Counted from the stretch's first letter, positions 25,784 to 34,612 are shown. The stretch is 64,000 bases of DNA from JAXMAF01 sp046350555 (GCA_046350555.1 JAXMAF010000008.1:1-64000); one strand, 5' to 3'. A program made the numbers and translations. The notes: a model not told the origin generated them from the sequence alone.

Positions 25784-27120
25784 GGATTGAACAGACCCCT
25801 GGGTTCGACTTCCTCATCGGCTGATGCCGTCTGGCGCAGCTCGTCTCGGTGTGTCCACGCGCCGTCGTCGATGCCTACCTCCGAGTCGACGGTCACGAGC
25901 TCGCCGAAACCGAGATGCGGATACACCTCTCGATACAGAGAAGAGTCGTCCCGAAGCAGGGCCGCGAACATCACGATCGTGCCGCGCACCGCGGCACTAC
26001 CTTCAATGGTCTTGATCTTCGCCTGATACTCCTCGCGAAACGGATGCGGTTCCCTGCCATCGGCCGTGAACACGTATCTGGGCGTGATCTCCAGATACCA
26101 CTCGTAGGCTAGGCGGAGGAACCTGGCCTCGAAGCCGACGTGGCGGTAGTACGCAATTCGCGAGGCGTCCGTCTTCGACGGATAGCCTTGGAAGACGATT
26201 CGGGACGTCTTCTGCTGGAGGCTTGTGTAGGGAACGTGCCGTGGCAGGAGGTTGGTCGTCGCCGAGAAGCAGTAGCAACCCTCGTCACGAGCCCACCGCA
26301 TTCTCAATCTCGCGACTCGGGCAGAGAGGCACTCCTTGAGGAGGCGCACGAATCCGTGGCGTGCCTCGGGCGCGGCCGACCAAGCCCACTCGTCGGTTTC
26401 GATGCGCTCAGCGGTGCCGACATCGCAGACCTTGTTCCAGGGAGATTGGCGGAGATCATGAACCGAGTAGAGCCAACCGTCTCGCAGCATCCACTCGCGA
26501 TCGGGGTATCTGACCTGTTGACGAAGGAGATCGCTGAGTTCCTTCGGATCTCGGTGGCTGGTCTGCGCCATGCAGAGTGATGCGGGGAGTCGCGTGATCG
26601 CCAGCAGGTTCGAGATCAATCGCTCCGTCCGCTGCTTGGGGACGAAGTAGGTGCCGGCCCCGTAGTTCTGGGAGAGGGCGAGGAGCCTCGTGCCCGCGTC
26701 CTCGTCGAACCGATCGCGGGCCTTGTCAAAGACAACTTTCCCGGCCTTGCGACGGTTGGGGTCTGCGAACCAGTCACGCACCGAGATCCACCACGCGCCG
26801 CGCTCGCCGAGCTTGACGACTATCAGGATGACTGGCGCGTTGCCGCCCAACCAGTAGTCGACATCAGCTTTCGAGCAGGCGAACTCGAAGCTGCTCGATG
26901 ACTCCTTGTCGAGCGTTGTGCGCCCTTTGACTTGGGCGCGTATCAGGATGTTCTTTGCCTCTCGTGTGACGGGGTCCACGAGCTCGATGTCGCCGTCGAG
27001 CCCGGTGTCGAGGCTTCCGTTGCCAGGCGACCACTTGAATCCCATGCCGAGAATGGCCTCCTCGACAATGTTGATGCCGAGCTGGCCGCGGACTGCTTGC
27101 TGCGTGAGTTTCTTGCTCAA
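25780..27120 (-). CDS. DUF4365 nuclease fused to APAZ-like domain (SPARDA DREN partner)
   Basis: A 446-residue partner of the short pAgo. Residues about 10-150 are a DUF4365 PD-(D/E)XK-type nuclease: Glu20/Glu21 (INIVEEAILGMGF), Asp42 or Asp44 (GLDGDIEL) and Gln63-x-Lys65 (RAQVKG). Residues about 220-446 are the probable APAZ-like region that binds pAgo (FEARFLRLAYEWYLEITPRY, then EYQAKIKTIEGSAAVRG). In characterised SPARDA systems the pair, once guided to invader DNA, degrades DNA and RNA non-specifically and stops the infected cell. The start is a TTG at 27120 with GAGGG upstream; an in-frame stop lies four codons before it. Low GC like its partner. Confidence 0.82.
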   Translation of the reverse strand: MSKKLTQQAVRGQLGINIVEEAILGMGFKWSPGNGSLDTGLDGDIELVDPVTREAKNILIRAQVKGRTTLDKESSSSFEFACSKADVDYWLGGNAPVILIVVKLGERGAWWISVRDWFADPNRRKAGKVVFDKARDRFDEDAGTRLLALSQNYGAGTYFVPKQRTERLISNLLAITRLPASLCMAQTSHRDPKELSDLLRQQVRYPDREWMLRDGWLYSVHDLRQSPWNKVCDVGTAERIETDEWAWSAAPEARHGFVRLLKECLSARVARLRMRWARDEGCYCFSATTNLLPRHVPYTSLQQKTSRIVFQGYPSKTDASRIAYYRHVGFEARFLRLAYEWYLEITPRYVFTADGREPHPFREEYQAKIKTIEGSAAVRGTIVMFAALLRDDSSLYREVYPHLGFGELVTVDSEVGIDDGAWTHRDELRQTASADEEVEPRGLFNP

Positions 27121-27380
27121 GGATCGCCCTCACAGTCGGCTCGTGGTTGCCATGCTACGGTGGCCTACTGATTGAAGAATCGAAGCTCCGTTCCGATCGG
27201 GGGCCTCAACCCGCGCGCCTGTTCACGGAGAGTCAGAGAGCGCGAGAGTTTGGCCCGTTCCGTCGCCTTTGAGGCCCGTTCCGATCCGGCGCCTGCGCTC
27301 TCTCCTCGAAGTCGAGAGCGCCGAACCCTCGCCCCGGCTCGCGAACGGGGCGGTCCGCGCGGGTCGCTCTGTCAACGACA

Positions 27381-27408
27381 CGGCCCCCGTCGACTTTGAC
27401 GGAGGCCG
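27381..27408 (-). terminator. Hairpin just downstream of tRNA-Asn
   Basis: The arms 27381-27391 and 27398-27408 form an 11-bp stem with one C-A mismatch and a six-base loop. It begins six bases after the tRNA 3' end on the minus strand. No T-run follows, so it may act as a processing or weak termination signal. Confidence 0.5.
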
Positions 27409-27413
27409 TTGAA

Positions 27414-27486
27414 CTCCCCCAACTGGACTCGAACCAGTAACCTGCCGGTTAACAGCCGGCCGCTCTACCAATTGAGCTATAGGGGA
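27414..27486 (-). tRNA. tRNA-Asn (GTT)
   Basis: A complete 73-base cloverleaf. The 7-bp acceptor stem TCCCCTA/TGGGGGA, the D-arm GCTC/GAGC, the anticodon stem GCCGG/CCGGC with loop CTGTTAA (anticodon GTT), and the T-arm ACTGG/CCAGT with loop TTCGAGT are all present. The discriminator base is G, as expected for tRNA-Asn. CCA is not encoded. It marks the edge of the chromosomal DNA beside the prophage. Confidence 0.97.
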
Positions 27487-27784
27487 TCGGACGTCCTGAC
27501 CGCTTGCCTGACGGGAATCCTTCGCGGGATCGAGTCCTCGTGAGCCCTCGTTCAGCCGCCGTGAGCCGTCGGCGTGTTCACCGTCGGTGCGGTGGCGGCT
27601 GACGGGGAGTGGCAGAGGAAGAGCCGAGATGGTCGATGCCGCGAAGAGCCGCAGGGTAGCAGGGCAGGGGAGGGAGTCAAGCGTGGTGGCTCGTCCGGGG
27701 TGTAGTCCAAGATCCGAGCGGTGTTGCCCGCCAGGAGGATCGGGGACGCTCCGAGGCGACCTACAACCTTGCGGAGGAATCTGC
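27487..27784. other. Gap between tRNA-Asn and lipoprotein gene
   Basis: About 300 bases with no gene that I can support. It must hold the minus-strand tRNA promoter and the plus-strand lipoprotein promoter. A GGAGGA ribosome site closes it at about 27773. No repeats or strong hairpins seen. Confidence 0.5.
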
Positions 27785-29542
27785 ATGCCGTGGTTCGCCA
27801 TCGTGCCTCGCGCCCTTCGCCGGAGCGTTCCAGTCGTTGCCCAGGCGGCAGCGCTCGCGGCAACGCGCGCGGCTGTCATCGCGGCAACGGCCGCGGCGGC
27901 GCTTGCGGGTTGCGCGGAACGCACGGTGCGCGTCGAGATGAACACGACGGGCCCCGGCGGAGTGCAGCGCTCGTTCGCGAGCAACACGCTCGACGAGCAG
28001 AGCGAGGCCCGGCTCAGCGCCGTGTACCAGTCGGGTCCGCAGGAGGATGCGGCGACGGGTGGCAAGCGGTTCGAGGGCCGGTTCGACGAGAACCTGCCGA
28101 GCGAGGTTGGCAACCGGAGCGGCCTGACGTCGATCGCGACGGAACTCGGTTCGGCATGGTTCTACTTCGAGGCGTTCGACGGTTCCGCCGCGGGTCGGAG
28201 CGCGGGCGGGGGGATGACGGCGGACGCCAACACGAACGCGGGCACGAGCGCGGGCGCGGACGCAGACGCTGGCACGAAGACAGGCGCGAACGCTGGTGCG
28301 AACACAGGCGCGAACACAGGCGCGAACACGGGCGCGAAGACAGGCGCGAACGCAGCCGGGAACACCGACGCACGCGCGGCGGCGAACGGCGTCGCCGAGG
28401 CCGCGTCGACTCCATCCGCGCCGCGGGACATCGCGGCGGAGCGCAACGACTGGCTCGGGCTCCAGCGGCGCATGGCCGCGGGAGAGCTCTGGGTGCGGCT
28501 CTTCGGGCGCTGGGCGCAGAAGCAGATTGCGAATCCGTCGAAGCGCGAGGAGTTCGCGATCTACGTCGACGAGACGCTCGTGCCCTTCTCGCTGAACCTG
28601 ATGCTCCGCTACGGCGCGATGCAGGCGGTGGCCCAGAGCGCTCGTGTCGGCGTGGAATACCGCGACAGCGACGACGACGCGCCGCGCACCGAGGACGAAT
28701 CGCTCTGGCAGCGGATCTTCATGCCCCTGCTGCTCATGCTCGGCACCGAGGGCGGCGCCGATCTCGCCCCGGACGCGGTGCGGCGCGGCCTCTTCAGCGC
28801 GGACGAGCTGCATCGGCTCTTCCTGCTTTCGCTCGACGGGAAGGCGGGAGGCAGGACGCGCACATGGAGCCGCGACACGATCCTGCTGCCGGCAATCACG
28901 CGGCAGGTGCGCCGGTTCGATCCGGAGGCGAAGCCGATCACGCAGGGGCAGCTCACGCTCGCTGGACTCGGCTTCCTGCTCTGGGCGACGTCGTCGCCCG
29001 AGCGCGACGATCTGCTCCTCGCGTCGCCGGCGATCCCGGAGGCCGACAAGGAGCGCATCCGCAACGGCGATCGCTCGATCGACCTTCCGCCTCCCTTCGG
29101 CGTCGATCCGCGACGGGATCCGTCGAGCCTGCGCACCGAGGTCCGGCTCGACGTCGCCGCGAAGCCATTCCTCACCAACGGCGTCTGGGACGAGGCGGCG
29201 GGCAAGATCGTCTTCGCGACCCGCTTCTTCGACGCCGCCAACCGCACGATCCTCTACGAGCCGATCTTCTACGCGGCGTGGAGTGCGCCCGACGAGACGG
29301 CGCAGCGCGCGATCTTCGGTCGCGTGCTGCTGCGCGACGAGGCGCTCTCGGAATTCGCCCTGTGGCGCGAGATCCTCGGCAAGGAGGAACGCGTCCGGCT
29401 CGCCGCGGCGCTCGCCGGACTGCGCGAGCGCCCGGGCGACGCGAAGGGCGTCGCGGCGCTTGCGTCGGTGGTGGAGCGGACCGGCTCGACCCGGCAGGCG
29501 CCGCAGGCGCTGCGTGACTGGCTCGCGGCGCATGCCCGGTAG
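27785..29542 (+). CDS. Large lipoprotein with Thr-Gly-Ala-Asn repeats
   Basis: A 585-residue protein. An Ala-rich signal ends in a lipobox (AALAGC), predicting a lipid-anchored envelope protein. A low-complexity segment at about residues 140-200 repeats NTGANTGA-type units and is encoded by tandem 12-base repeats (about 28276-28365). After it lies an unrecognised helical domain (LGLQRRMAAGELWVRLFGRW, EFAIYVDETLVPFSLNLML, then DLLLASPAIPEADKERI). GGAGGA lies six bases before the ATG at 27785. Function unknown; it may be a planctomycete-specific envelope protein. Confidence 0.7.
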   Translation: MPWFAIVPRALRRSVPVVAQAAALAATRAAVIAATAAAALAGCAERTVRVEMNTTGPGGVQRSFASNTLDEQSEARLSAVYQSGPQEDAATGGKRFEGRFDENLPSEVGNRSGLTSIATELGSAWFYFEAFDGSAAGRSAGGGMTADANTNAGTSAGADADAGTKTGANAGANTGANTGANTGAKTGANAAGNTDARAAANGVAEAASTPSAPRDIAAERNDWLGLQRRMAAGELWVRLFGRWAQKQIANPSKREEFAIYVDETLVPFSLNLMLRYGAMQAVAQSARVGVEYRDSDDDAPRTEDESLWQRIFMPLLLMLGTEGGADLAPDAVRRGLFSADELHRLFLLSLDGKAGGRTRTWSRDTILLPAITRQVRRFDPEAKPITQGQLTLAGLGFLLWATSSPERDDLLLASPAIPEADKERIRNGDRSIDLPPPFGVDPRRDPSSLRTEVRLDVAAKPFLTNGVWDEAAGKIVFATRFFDAANRTILYEPIFYAAWSAPDETAQRAIFGRVLLRDEALSEFALWREILGKEERVRLAAALAGLRERPGDAKGVAALASVVERTGSTRQAPQALRDWLAAHAR

Positions 29543-29620
29543 CCCGATCGCCCAGTAGCCCGATAGCTCAATAGCTCAATAGCCCGATCGTTCGGTCGTC
29601 CTGTCGTCCTGTCGTCGTGT
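29541..29620. repeat. Short degenerate tandem repeats after the lipoprotein gene
   Basis: Units such as TAGCCCGAT and TAGCTCAAT recur at roughly 10-base intervals from 29541 to about 29590, then GTCGTCCT units recur to about 29620. The repeat fills the gap between two convergent genes. Confidence 0.6.
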
Positions 29621-29646
29621 CGGCGCGCGGGTCGCGCTGGGCAGCG

Positions 29647-30252
29647 CTACGTTCCCCGAAGCTTCGCCGCGGCGGCGATCGCCGAGGCATTGGGATCGGC
29701 GAGGGCGGCCGCGGCGCTCGCGGCCTGCTGGCGGGCCACCAGGTCGGCGAAGTGCACGAAGCGGCTCCGAAGCTCGGCGAGCACCTCGCGGATCTCCTGG
29801 GCCTCGTCGGCGGTCAGGTTGTTCCGCGTCTTCTCCTCGAGCACGGCGAGCAGGTCGATGCTGAGCTTGGCGCCTTGCAGGTCGACGACAACCCGCCCCG
29901 ACTTGGGATCGCCGTAGCCCCCCAGCCCCATGAGGGCCTGCGAGGCGAGCACGCCGACGAGCGTGCGGAAGTCGGCGGGGGGAAGGTCCTCCGCGCCGAC
30001 GCCGCCCGCGAGGTCCGCGCCGGCACCGGACGCGGCGCCGCGGGCGCGCTCGGCTGGTCCTCGGGAGTGCTCGCGGCTCGCTTCCCGTTGGGCTTCCTTC
30101 TCGGCGAGCCGCGCCTTCTCGGCCTGCGCCTGCGCCTTCCAGTCGGCGTCGATGTGCAGCGCCGGCGCGGGGCGGGGCGTCGATTGCGGTGGCGTGCCCG
30201 CCGGGTTGGCGGGCGTGCCTTCGAAGCCGGGCTTGCTTTCGGAGCCAAACAT
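29647..30252 (-). CDS. DUF1844 protein
   Basis: A 201-residue protein. Residues 1-85 are Pro/Ala/Glu-rich and probably disordered. Residues 90-180 match DUF1844 (PADFRTLVGVLASQALMGLGG, then AKLSIDLLAVLEEKTRNNLTADE). The family is common in planctomycetes and acidobacteria and its function is unknown. The ATG at 30252 has GGAGAG upstream; longer upstream reading frames run antisense to the next gene. Confidence 0.8.
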   Translation of the reverse strand: MFGSESKPGFEGTPANPAGTPPQSTPRPAPALHIDADWKAQAQAEKARLAEKEAQREASREHSRGPAERARGAASGAGADLAGGVGAEDLPPADFRTLVGVLASQALMGLGGYGDPKSGRVVVDLQGAKLSIDLLAVLEEKTRNNLTADEAQEIREVLAELRSRFVHFADLVARQQAASAAAALADPNASAIAAAAKLRGT

Positions 30253-30406
30253 GGGTCTCTCCGTGATCGGGGCGATGGCGCGTCGGTGCGGCGCGGCAAA
30301 CGGCGGTGCGGAGCGGGAAACTCGCGCCCATCTCCGGACAAACCCGAGTATAGAGGAGTTCCATCGCACGCGTGACGGCACGATGCGGGTTGTACAATCG
30401 ACGTCC

Positions 30407-31849
30407 ATGCGCCCGACCCTCGCGTGCGCTGCATCGTTCGTCGCGGCGCTCCCGTCATCGTCACTCCTGCTTGCGGCGGTCGCCATCGCGGCCGGCGCGC
30501 CGAGCGGTGTCGTCGGCGGATGCGGCGCGCCGTCCCGCGAGAACGGCCAATTGCTCCAGCCAAAGGACTTCGTCGTTCGTGGCGGGGATCGCGGCGCCGG
30601 CGCATCGCTCTCGGCGGACGAGATCGATGGGCCGCCACGACCGCCACCGGAGTCGTCGACCGGCAAGACGGCCGTCGATGCGGAGGCGGGATCGGACCTG
30701 CTCGTCGGCGTCGATCGGACGTCGACGTCGGTGGACTCGTCCGAGGACGCGTCGCTGCCGTCGGACGTCGCCGCCGCCGATCGCACCGCCGACCGCGACG
30801 CGCAGCGCAGCGCCAAGGCGGACACCGCCAGGCCGCGCAGCGGCGCGACATCGGCGCCGGGCGGCGCGAACGAGAGCCGCGCGCGCCGCGGCACGTGGGT
30901 CATCGACAGCCTCGTCGGCCAGATCAACGGACGTCCCATCTTCGCCGACGAGTTCCTCGATCCCATCTCCGATCGCCTTCGGCAGATCGTCGAGGAGATG
31001 GATCGGGCGCAGTCGCGGAAGGCGATCCTGACCATCGTGGGCCAGCGCTTCGAGGAATGGGTCAACAACGAGTTGATCATCGCCGAGGCCGAGTCGCTGC
31101 TCAGTCCCGAACAGAAGCAGGGCGTGCTCGCGTTCCTCAAGGACTTCCAGGAGAACGAGATCGTGCGCCGCGGCGGCACGCGTTCGTCGGCTGAGGAGTC
31201 GCTCTCCGAGCAGACGGGCCAGACGCTCGAGGAGTTCATGAAGACGACCCGCAACCAGGCGCTCGCCGCCGACCTGCTGCGCAAGCGGGTCCGCCCGCGC
31301 GCCATCGTGAGCTGGCGGGACATCGAACGCGCATTCCAGCGCGAGCAGGCCAGGATCAACCCCGGCGCCTCGGTCCAGATCGGACGCCTGGGGCTTGTGA
31401 CGCAGGCGGACGCCGCGAAGATCGAACAGGTGAAGGCGCGCCTCGCCGCGGGTGGCACGTTCGAGGAAGTGCTCCGGGAGCTCGACCTCGAGTACGACAA
31501 CGAATGGCCGAAGGAGTTCAAGCTCGGCCCGGAGGGCATGGAGGGGCTTCCCTTCGCCGACGACATCCGGGCGAAGCTCAAGGACCTCAAGGTCGGACAG
31601 GCGACCGAACCGATCACGCAGGGACGACGGACGGTCTGGTACGGCCTGCTCGGGCGCGACGAACCGCCGCCGCGGACGATCTTCGATCCGGAGGTGCAGA
31701 TCGGCATTCGCCAGGAGCTCCAGGCGATCCGCGACACCGAGGAGCGCGAGCGCTACATCGCCTCGTTGCGCGAGCGCTGGATCGCGGAGAACATCGACGA
31801 GATGCGGGTGCGGCTCATCGACATCGCGCTGAAGCGCTACTGGCGGTGA
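30407..31849 (+). CDS. SurA-like peptidylprolyl isomerase lipoprotein
   Basis: A 480-residue exported protein. An N-terminal hydrophobic segment ends near VVGGCGAPS, a possible lipobox, followed by about 110 residues of Ser/Asp/Ala-rich linker. From residue 165 there is a SurA_N-type chaperone domain (SLVGQINGRPIFADEFLDPI), then PpiC-like sequence (SVQIGRLGLVTQADA, ARLAAGGTFEEVLREL, IRAKLKDLKVGQATEPI). It probably helps fold envelope proteins. The ATG at 30407 is preferred; an in-frame ATG at 30383 is possible. Confidence 0.7.
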   Translation: MRPTLACAASFVAALPSSSLLLAAVAIAAGAPSGVVGGCGAPSRENGQLLQPKDFVVRGGDRGAGASLSADEIDGPPRPPPESSTGKTAVDAEAGSDLLVGVDRTSTSVDSSEDASLPSDVAAADRTADRDAQRSAKADTARPRSGATSAPGGANESRARRGTWVIDSLVGQINGRPIFADEFLDPISDRLRQIVEEMDRAQSRKAILTIVGQRFEEWVNNELIIAEAESLLSPEQKQGVLAFLKDFQENEIVRRGGTRSSAEESLSEQTGQTLEEFMKTTRNQALAADLLRKRVRPRAIVSWRDIERAFQREQARINPGASVQIGRLGLVTQADAAKIEQVKARLAAGGTFEEVLRELDLEYDNEWPKEFKLGPEGMEGLPFADDIRAKLKDLKVGQATEPITQGRRTVWYGLLGRDEPPPRTIFDPEVQIGIRQELQAIRDTEERERYIASLRERWIAENIDEMRVRLIDIALKRYWR

Positions 31850-31943
31850 CGGGCGCGCGCAACGCGGTCGGGATCGCCGGCGCCGGTGCGACGGAGGCGT
31901 GGACGGCGGCGGCTGGCCGGGAACGGGTGTGTCCGGGGATGAC

Positions 31944-32053
31944 GTGAGACGCGCGCCCGTTGACGCTCGCGCCCCACGAGCCCGATTGCGCCGTGGGATG
32001 CCGGTGGGGGTCGGGGGATCGAACGCACGGAGTTCTGCTGGAATCCGTGATGA
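31944..32053. repeat. Dispersed ~105-base repeat, copy A
   Basis: It resembles 32485-32593 in the same orientation. Shared blocks are CTCGCGCCCCAC, CGCCGTG, TGGGGG, TCGAACGCA and CTGGAATCC in the same order. It lies just upstream of yraN. Confidence 0.65.
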
Positions 32054-32077
32054 GACGGGGAGATCGTCCATGTTCTC

Positions 32078-32488
32078 GTGGCCGCTGCCATCGGCGGCGC
32101 GGTGCAGCCGCGATGGCGCACTTCGCGGCTGGGCGCACGTGGCGAGCGCGCCGCGGCGCGATGGCTGCGCCGGCGCGGCTACGTCCTCGTGGGACGGAAC
32201 GTCCGGCTCGTCGGCGCGGAGGCCGACCTGGTCATGCTCGATCGAAGCCGGCGCGTGCTGGTCGTCGTCGAGGTGAAGACCATCGCGGGCCAGCGGACGA
32301 CCGCCCTGGAACGCGTCGACGCGTGGAAGCGCCACCGGCTGCTGCGGCTGGGGGCGGCCCTGCTTCAACAGCGCGAGCATCGCCATCGTGGCCTTCGCTT
32401 CGACGTGGTCGCGCTGCGTCCGCGCGGATGGCGCGGCGTGCTGTTCGAGGTCGAGCACGTCGAAGCGGCGTTCGATGCGACGGGGTGA
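32078..32488 (+). CDS. yraN: YraN-family (UPF0102) putative endonuclease
   Basis: A 136-residue protein with the UPF0102 features: LGARGERAAARWLRRRGYVLVGRNVR, then EADLVMLDRSRRVLVVVEVKT, which gives the E-D-(E/x)VK core of the restriction-endonuclease fold. The GTG at 32078 is the first possible start in this frame. A well-spaced GGGGAG instead precedes an ATG at 32070 in a different frame, so a one-base indel near the start is possible. It is flanked on both sides by copies of the same dispersed repeat. Confidence 0.8.
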   Translation: MAAAIGGAVQPRWRTSRLGARGERAAARWLRRRGYVLVGRNVRLVGAEADLVMLDRSRRVLVVVEVKTIAGQRTTALERVDAWKRHRLLRLGAALLQQREHRHRGLRFDVVALRPRGWRGVLFEVEHVEAAFDATG

Positions 32489-32593
32489 CGCGCAGCCCAG
32501 TTGATTCTCGCGCCCCACCCCCACCCAATTCCGCCGTGAGACGCCGCTGGGGGCGGGGGTCGAACGCATGGAGGTCGACTGGAATCCATATGA
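32485..32593. repeat. Dispersed ~105-base repeat, copy B
   Basis: Second copy of the repeat at 31944-32053. It begins at the yraN stop codon, so it may supply the transcript's 3' end. Confidence 0.65.
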
Positions 32594-32703
32594 CCCGGAG
32601 TCCGGCAGACCTCCTGCATCGACACGGTGCCCGCAAGGGCGGCCCGTGGTAGGAGGCCGTCGCACGTGGCGCGAGGATCCACCGGGCCGCGCAGGACCGC
32701 GCG

Positions 32704-33816
32704 TCACCACATGAGGTACATCGGGCGAGGTCGGCCGAGCTCGGCAAGCGAATCGCGCACCATGGCCGCCGTCTCGGCGCCCTCCGTCGGCGGCGCGGTG
32801 CCGATGGTTCTCGCCTCGTCGAGGCCGATCGTCTGCGCAATCGAGCGCAGCGTGGCCCGCGCCGCGGGGCCGCCCAGGGCACCGAAGAGCGACGGCGGCT
32901 CGACGAGCCTCACCACGGTCGTGGAGCCGCCTGGCACGCCGGCGAGCTGCTCGGCGACGGCGACCGCGTCGTCGAGATAGCCGATCGAATCGACGAGCCG
33001 GTTCGCGACGGCCTGGTCGGCGGTGAAGATGGCGCCGTTGGCCAGGGCGTCGACCGTCCTGGAATCGGGAATCGCCCGAGCCCGTCCCTGCTTCACGAGC
33101 GCGTTGAAGCGAGCGTACGCCGCGTCGAGCACGCCCTGGATCTTCGCGCGGTCCGCCTCGTTCCACGTGCGGAAGAGGTCGTTGGCGACGTCCTTGTCGG
33201 GCGAACCGGTCGCGACGAGCGTGACCGGCGCAATGCCGACCTTGTCGACGAGCCCCTTCATCGTGAAGACCTGGGCGATCACGCCGATGGATCCCGTGAC
33301 GCACGTCGGCTCCGCGACGATCGAGTCGCAGCCACAGGAGACGTAGTAGCCGCCCGACGCCGCGACGCCACCGAAGCTCGCGACGACCGGAAGCCCGCGC
33401 TCGCGCAGGCGCTGCACCTCGCGCCAGATCAGGTCGCTCGGCGAGACGCCGCCGCCGGGGCTGTCGACGCGCAGGATCACGCCGACGAACGATCGGTCGG
33501 CGATCACGCGCTGCACCGCCTGCCGGACCAGTTCGGCGCGGCGATCGTCGATCGTGCCGGAGACGGGCACGACCGCGATGCGCTGCGATCCGCCCTGGCG
33601 CCACGGCTGCTCGAGTACGAAGGGTCCGACCTCGCCCGCCGCGATCGTACCGAACGTGCCCATCAGCAGGCCGATCACAAAGACGGCGGCGAAGAGGAAG
33701 AGGCCGAGCATGAACAAGATGGCGCGCGAGAAGCCGCCATGCTTCGCGACGACCTGCACGACGACCGGCGCGGCGGGACGCGGCGGCGGAGGAGGCGGAG
33801 GCATGAGGTCAGCCAT
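32704..33816 (-). CDS. sppA: Signal peptide peptidase SppA, S49 family
   Basis: A 370-residue membrane protease that clears cleaved signal peptides. A proline-rich cytoplasmic start is followed by one transmembrane helix (ILFMLGLFLFAAVFVIGLLMG). The S49 domain has VGVILRVDSPGGG, VVASFGGVAASGGYYVSCG with the nucleophilic Ser in the AASGGYY motif, and GSIGVIAQVF, with Lys in LVDKVGI as the likely base. The length matches the short (single-domain) bacterial SppA. The ATG at 33816 or the in-frame ATG at 33804 is the start. It is divergent from the amidotransferase gene. Confidence 0.88.
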   Translation of the reverse strand: MADLMPPPPPPPRPAAPVVVQVVAKHGGFSRAILFMLGLFLFAAVFVIGLLMGTFGTIAAGEVGPFVLEQPWRQGGSQRIAVVPVSGTIDDRRAELVRQAVQRVIADRSFVGVILRVDSPGGGVSPSDLIWREVQRLRERGLPVVASFGGVAASGGYYVSCGCDSIVAEPTCVTGSIGVIAQVFTMKGLVDKVGIAPVTLVATGSPDKDVANDLFRTWNEADRAKIQGVLDAAYARFNALVKQGRARAIPDSRTVDALANGAIFTADQAVANRLVDSIGYLDDAVAVAEQLAGVPGGSTTVVRLVEPPSLFGALGGPAARATLRSIAQTIGLDEARTIGTAPPTEGAETAAMVRDSLAELGRPRPMYLMW

Positions 33817-33859
33817 GGGATCAATGGTAGACTTCGGCCTCTTTCGCGAAGCCAACCAC

Positions 33860-34612
33860 ATGCTCCTCGTCCTCCAACACTCCGATTCGTCGACCATCGG
33901 CACCCTCGGTCCCGCGCTGGTCGATCACGCGCATGCACTGCGCACGATCCGGCTCCATCGCGGCGAGGCGCTGCCCGCGGACCTCGACGACATCGACGGG
34001 ATCATCGCGCTGGGCGGTCCCCAGTCGGCCAACGACGAGTCGCCGGTGCTGCGCCGCGAGATGGACCTGATGCGCACGGCGCACGCGATGGGCCTGCCTC
34101 TCTTCGGCATCTGCCTCGGCTGCCAGTTGCTCGCCAAGGCGCTCGGCGGCGAAGTGGCGAAGATGGCCGTCGGCCCGCAGGCCGGCCCCGAGATCGGCTG
34201 GTGCGACGTGAAGCTCTCGGCGGTCGGGCGCGAGGACCCGCTCTTCACGGGCATCGGATGGACCACGAGCCAGTTCCAGTGGCACCACGACGAGGTCGTG
34301 AAGCTCCCGCCCGCGGCGCGGCTGCTCGCGTCGTCGGCGCGGTGCAAGGTCCAGGCGTGGGGGCTCGGACTCCGGACGTACGCCGTGCAGTTCCATCCGG
34401 AGCTCGACGAGGCGGCGATCCAGCGCTTCGTGCGCGAAGGCGCGAACGAGCTGGCCGCGGCGGGGATCTCGGCCAACTCGATCATCGAAGGCAACCGCGC
34501 GCACCTGGCCGAGATGCGGCGAAGCGCGGAGCGACTCTTCGAGTCGTGGTGCCTCTTCGTCGCGCCGGTCGAGCGGCGCTATCGGGGGGTGGCGAAGGAC
34601 CTGTTGCATTAG
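33860..34612 (+). CDS. Class-I glutamine amidotransferase
   Basis: A 250-residue GMP-synthase-like amidotransferase. It has GGPQSANDESPVL, then FGICLGCQLLAKALGG with the nucleophilic Cys, and VQFHPELDE with the His. It is a stand-alone domain that would release ammonia from glutamine or act on gamma-glutamyl compounds. The ATG at 33860 (MLLVLQHSDSS) is at the start of homology; an ATG at 33824 is in frame. Ribosome sites are weak for both. Confidence 0.85.
   Translation: MLLVLQHSDSSTIGTLGPALVDHAHALRTIRLHRGEALPADLDDIDGIIALGGPQSANDESPVLRREMDLMRTAHAMGLPLFGICLGCQLLAKALGGEVAKMAVGPQAGPEIGWCDVKLSAVGREDPLFTGIGWTTSQFQWHHDEVVKLPPAARLLASSARCKVQAWGLGLRTYAVQFHPELDEAAIQRFVREGANELAAAGISANSIIEGNRAHLAEMRRSAERLFESWCLFVAPVERRYRGVAKDLLH

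Noticed and set aside
27414..27486. tRNA-Asn 3' end as the phage attachment site
   Set aside because: I found no second copy of the tRNA 3' end inside the prophage part, and the integrase is a serine recombinase, which rarely uses tRNA genes. The other prophage end is not in the window, so it cannot be settled.
30461..33604. A 1047-codon minus-strand open frame
   Set aside because: It is antisense to the SurA-like gene and yraN and only borrows part of the SppA region in the wrong frame; Arg/Pro-rich composition marks it as spurious.
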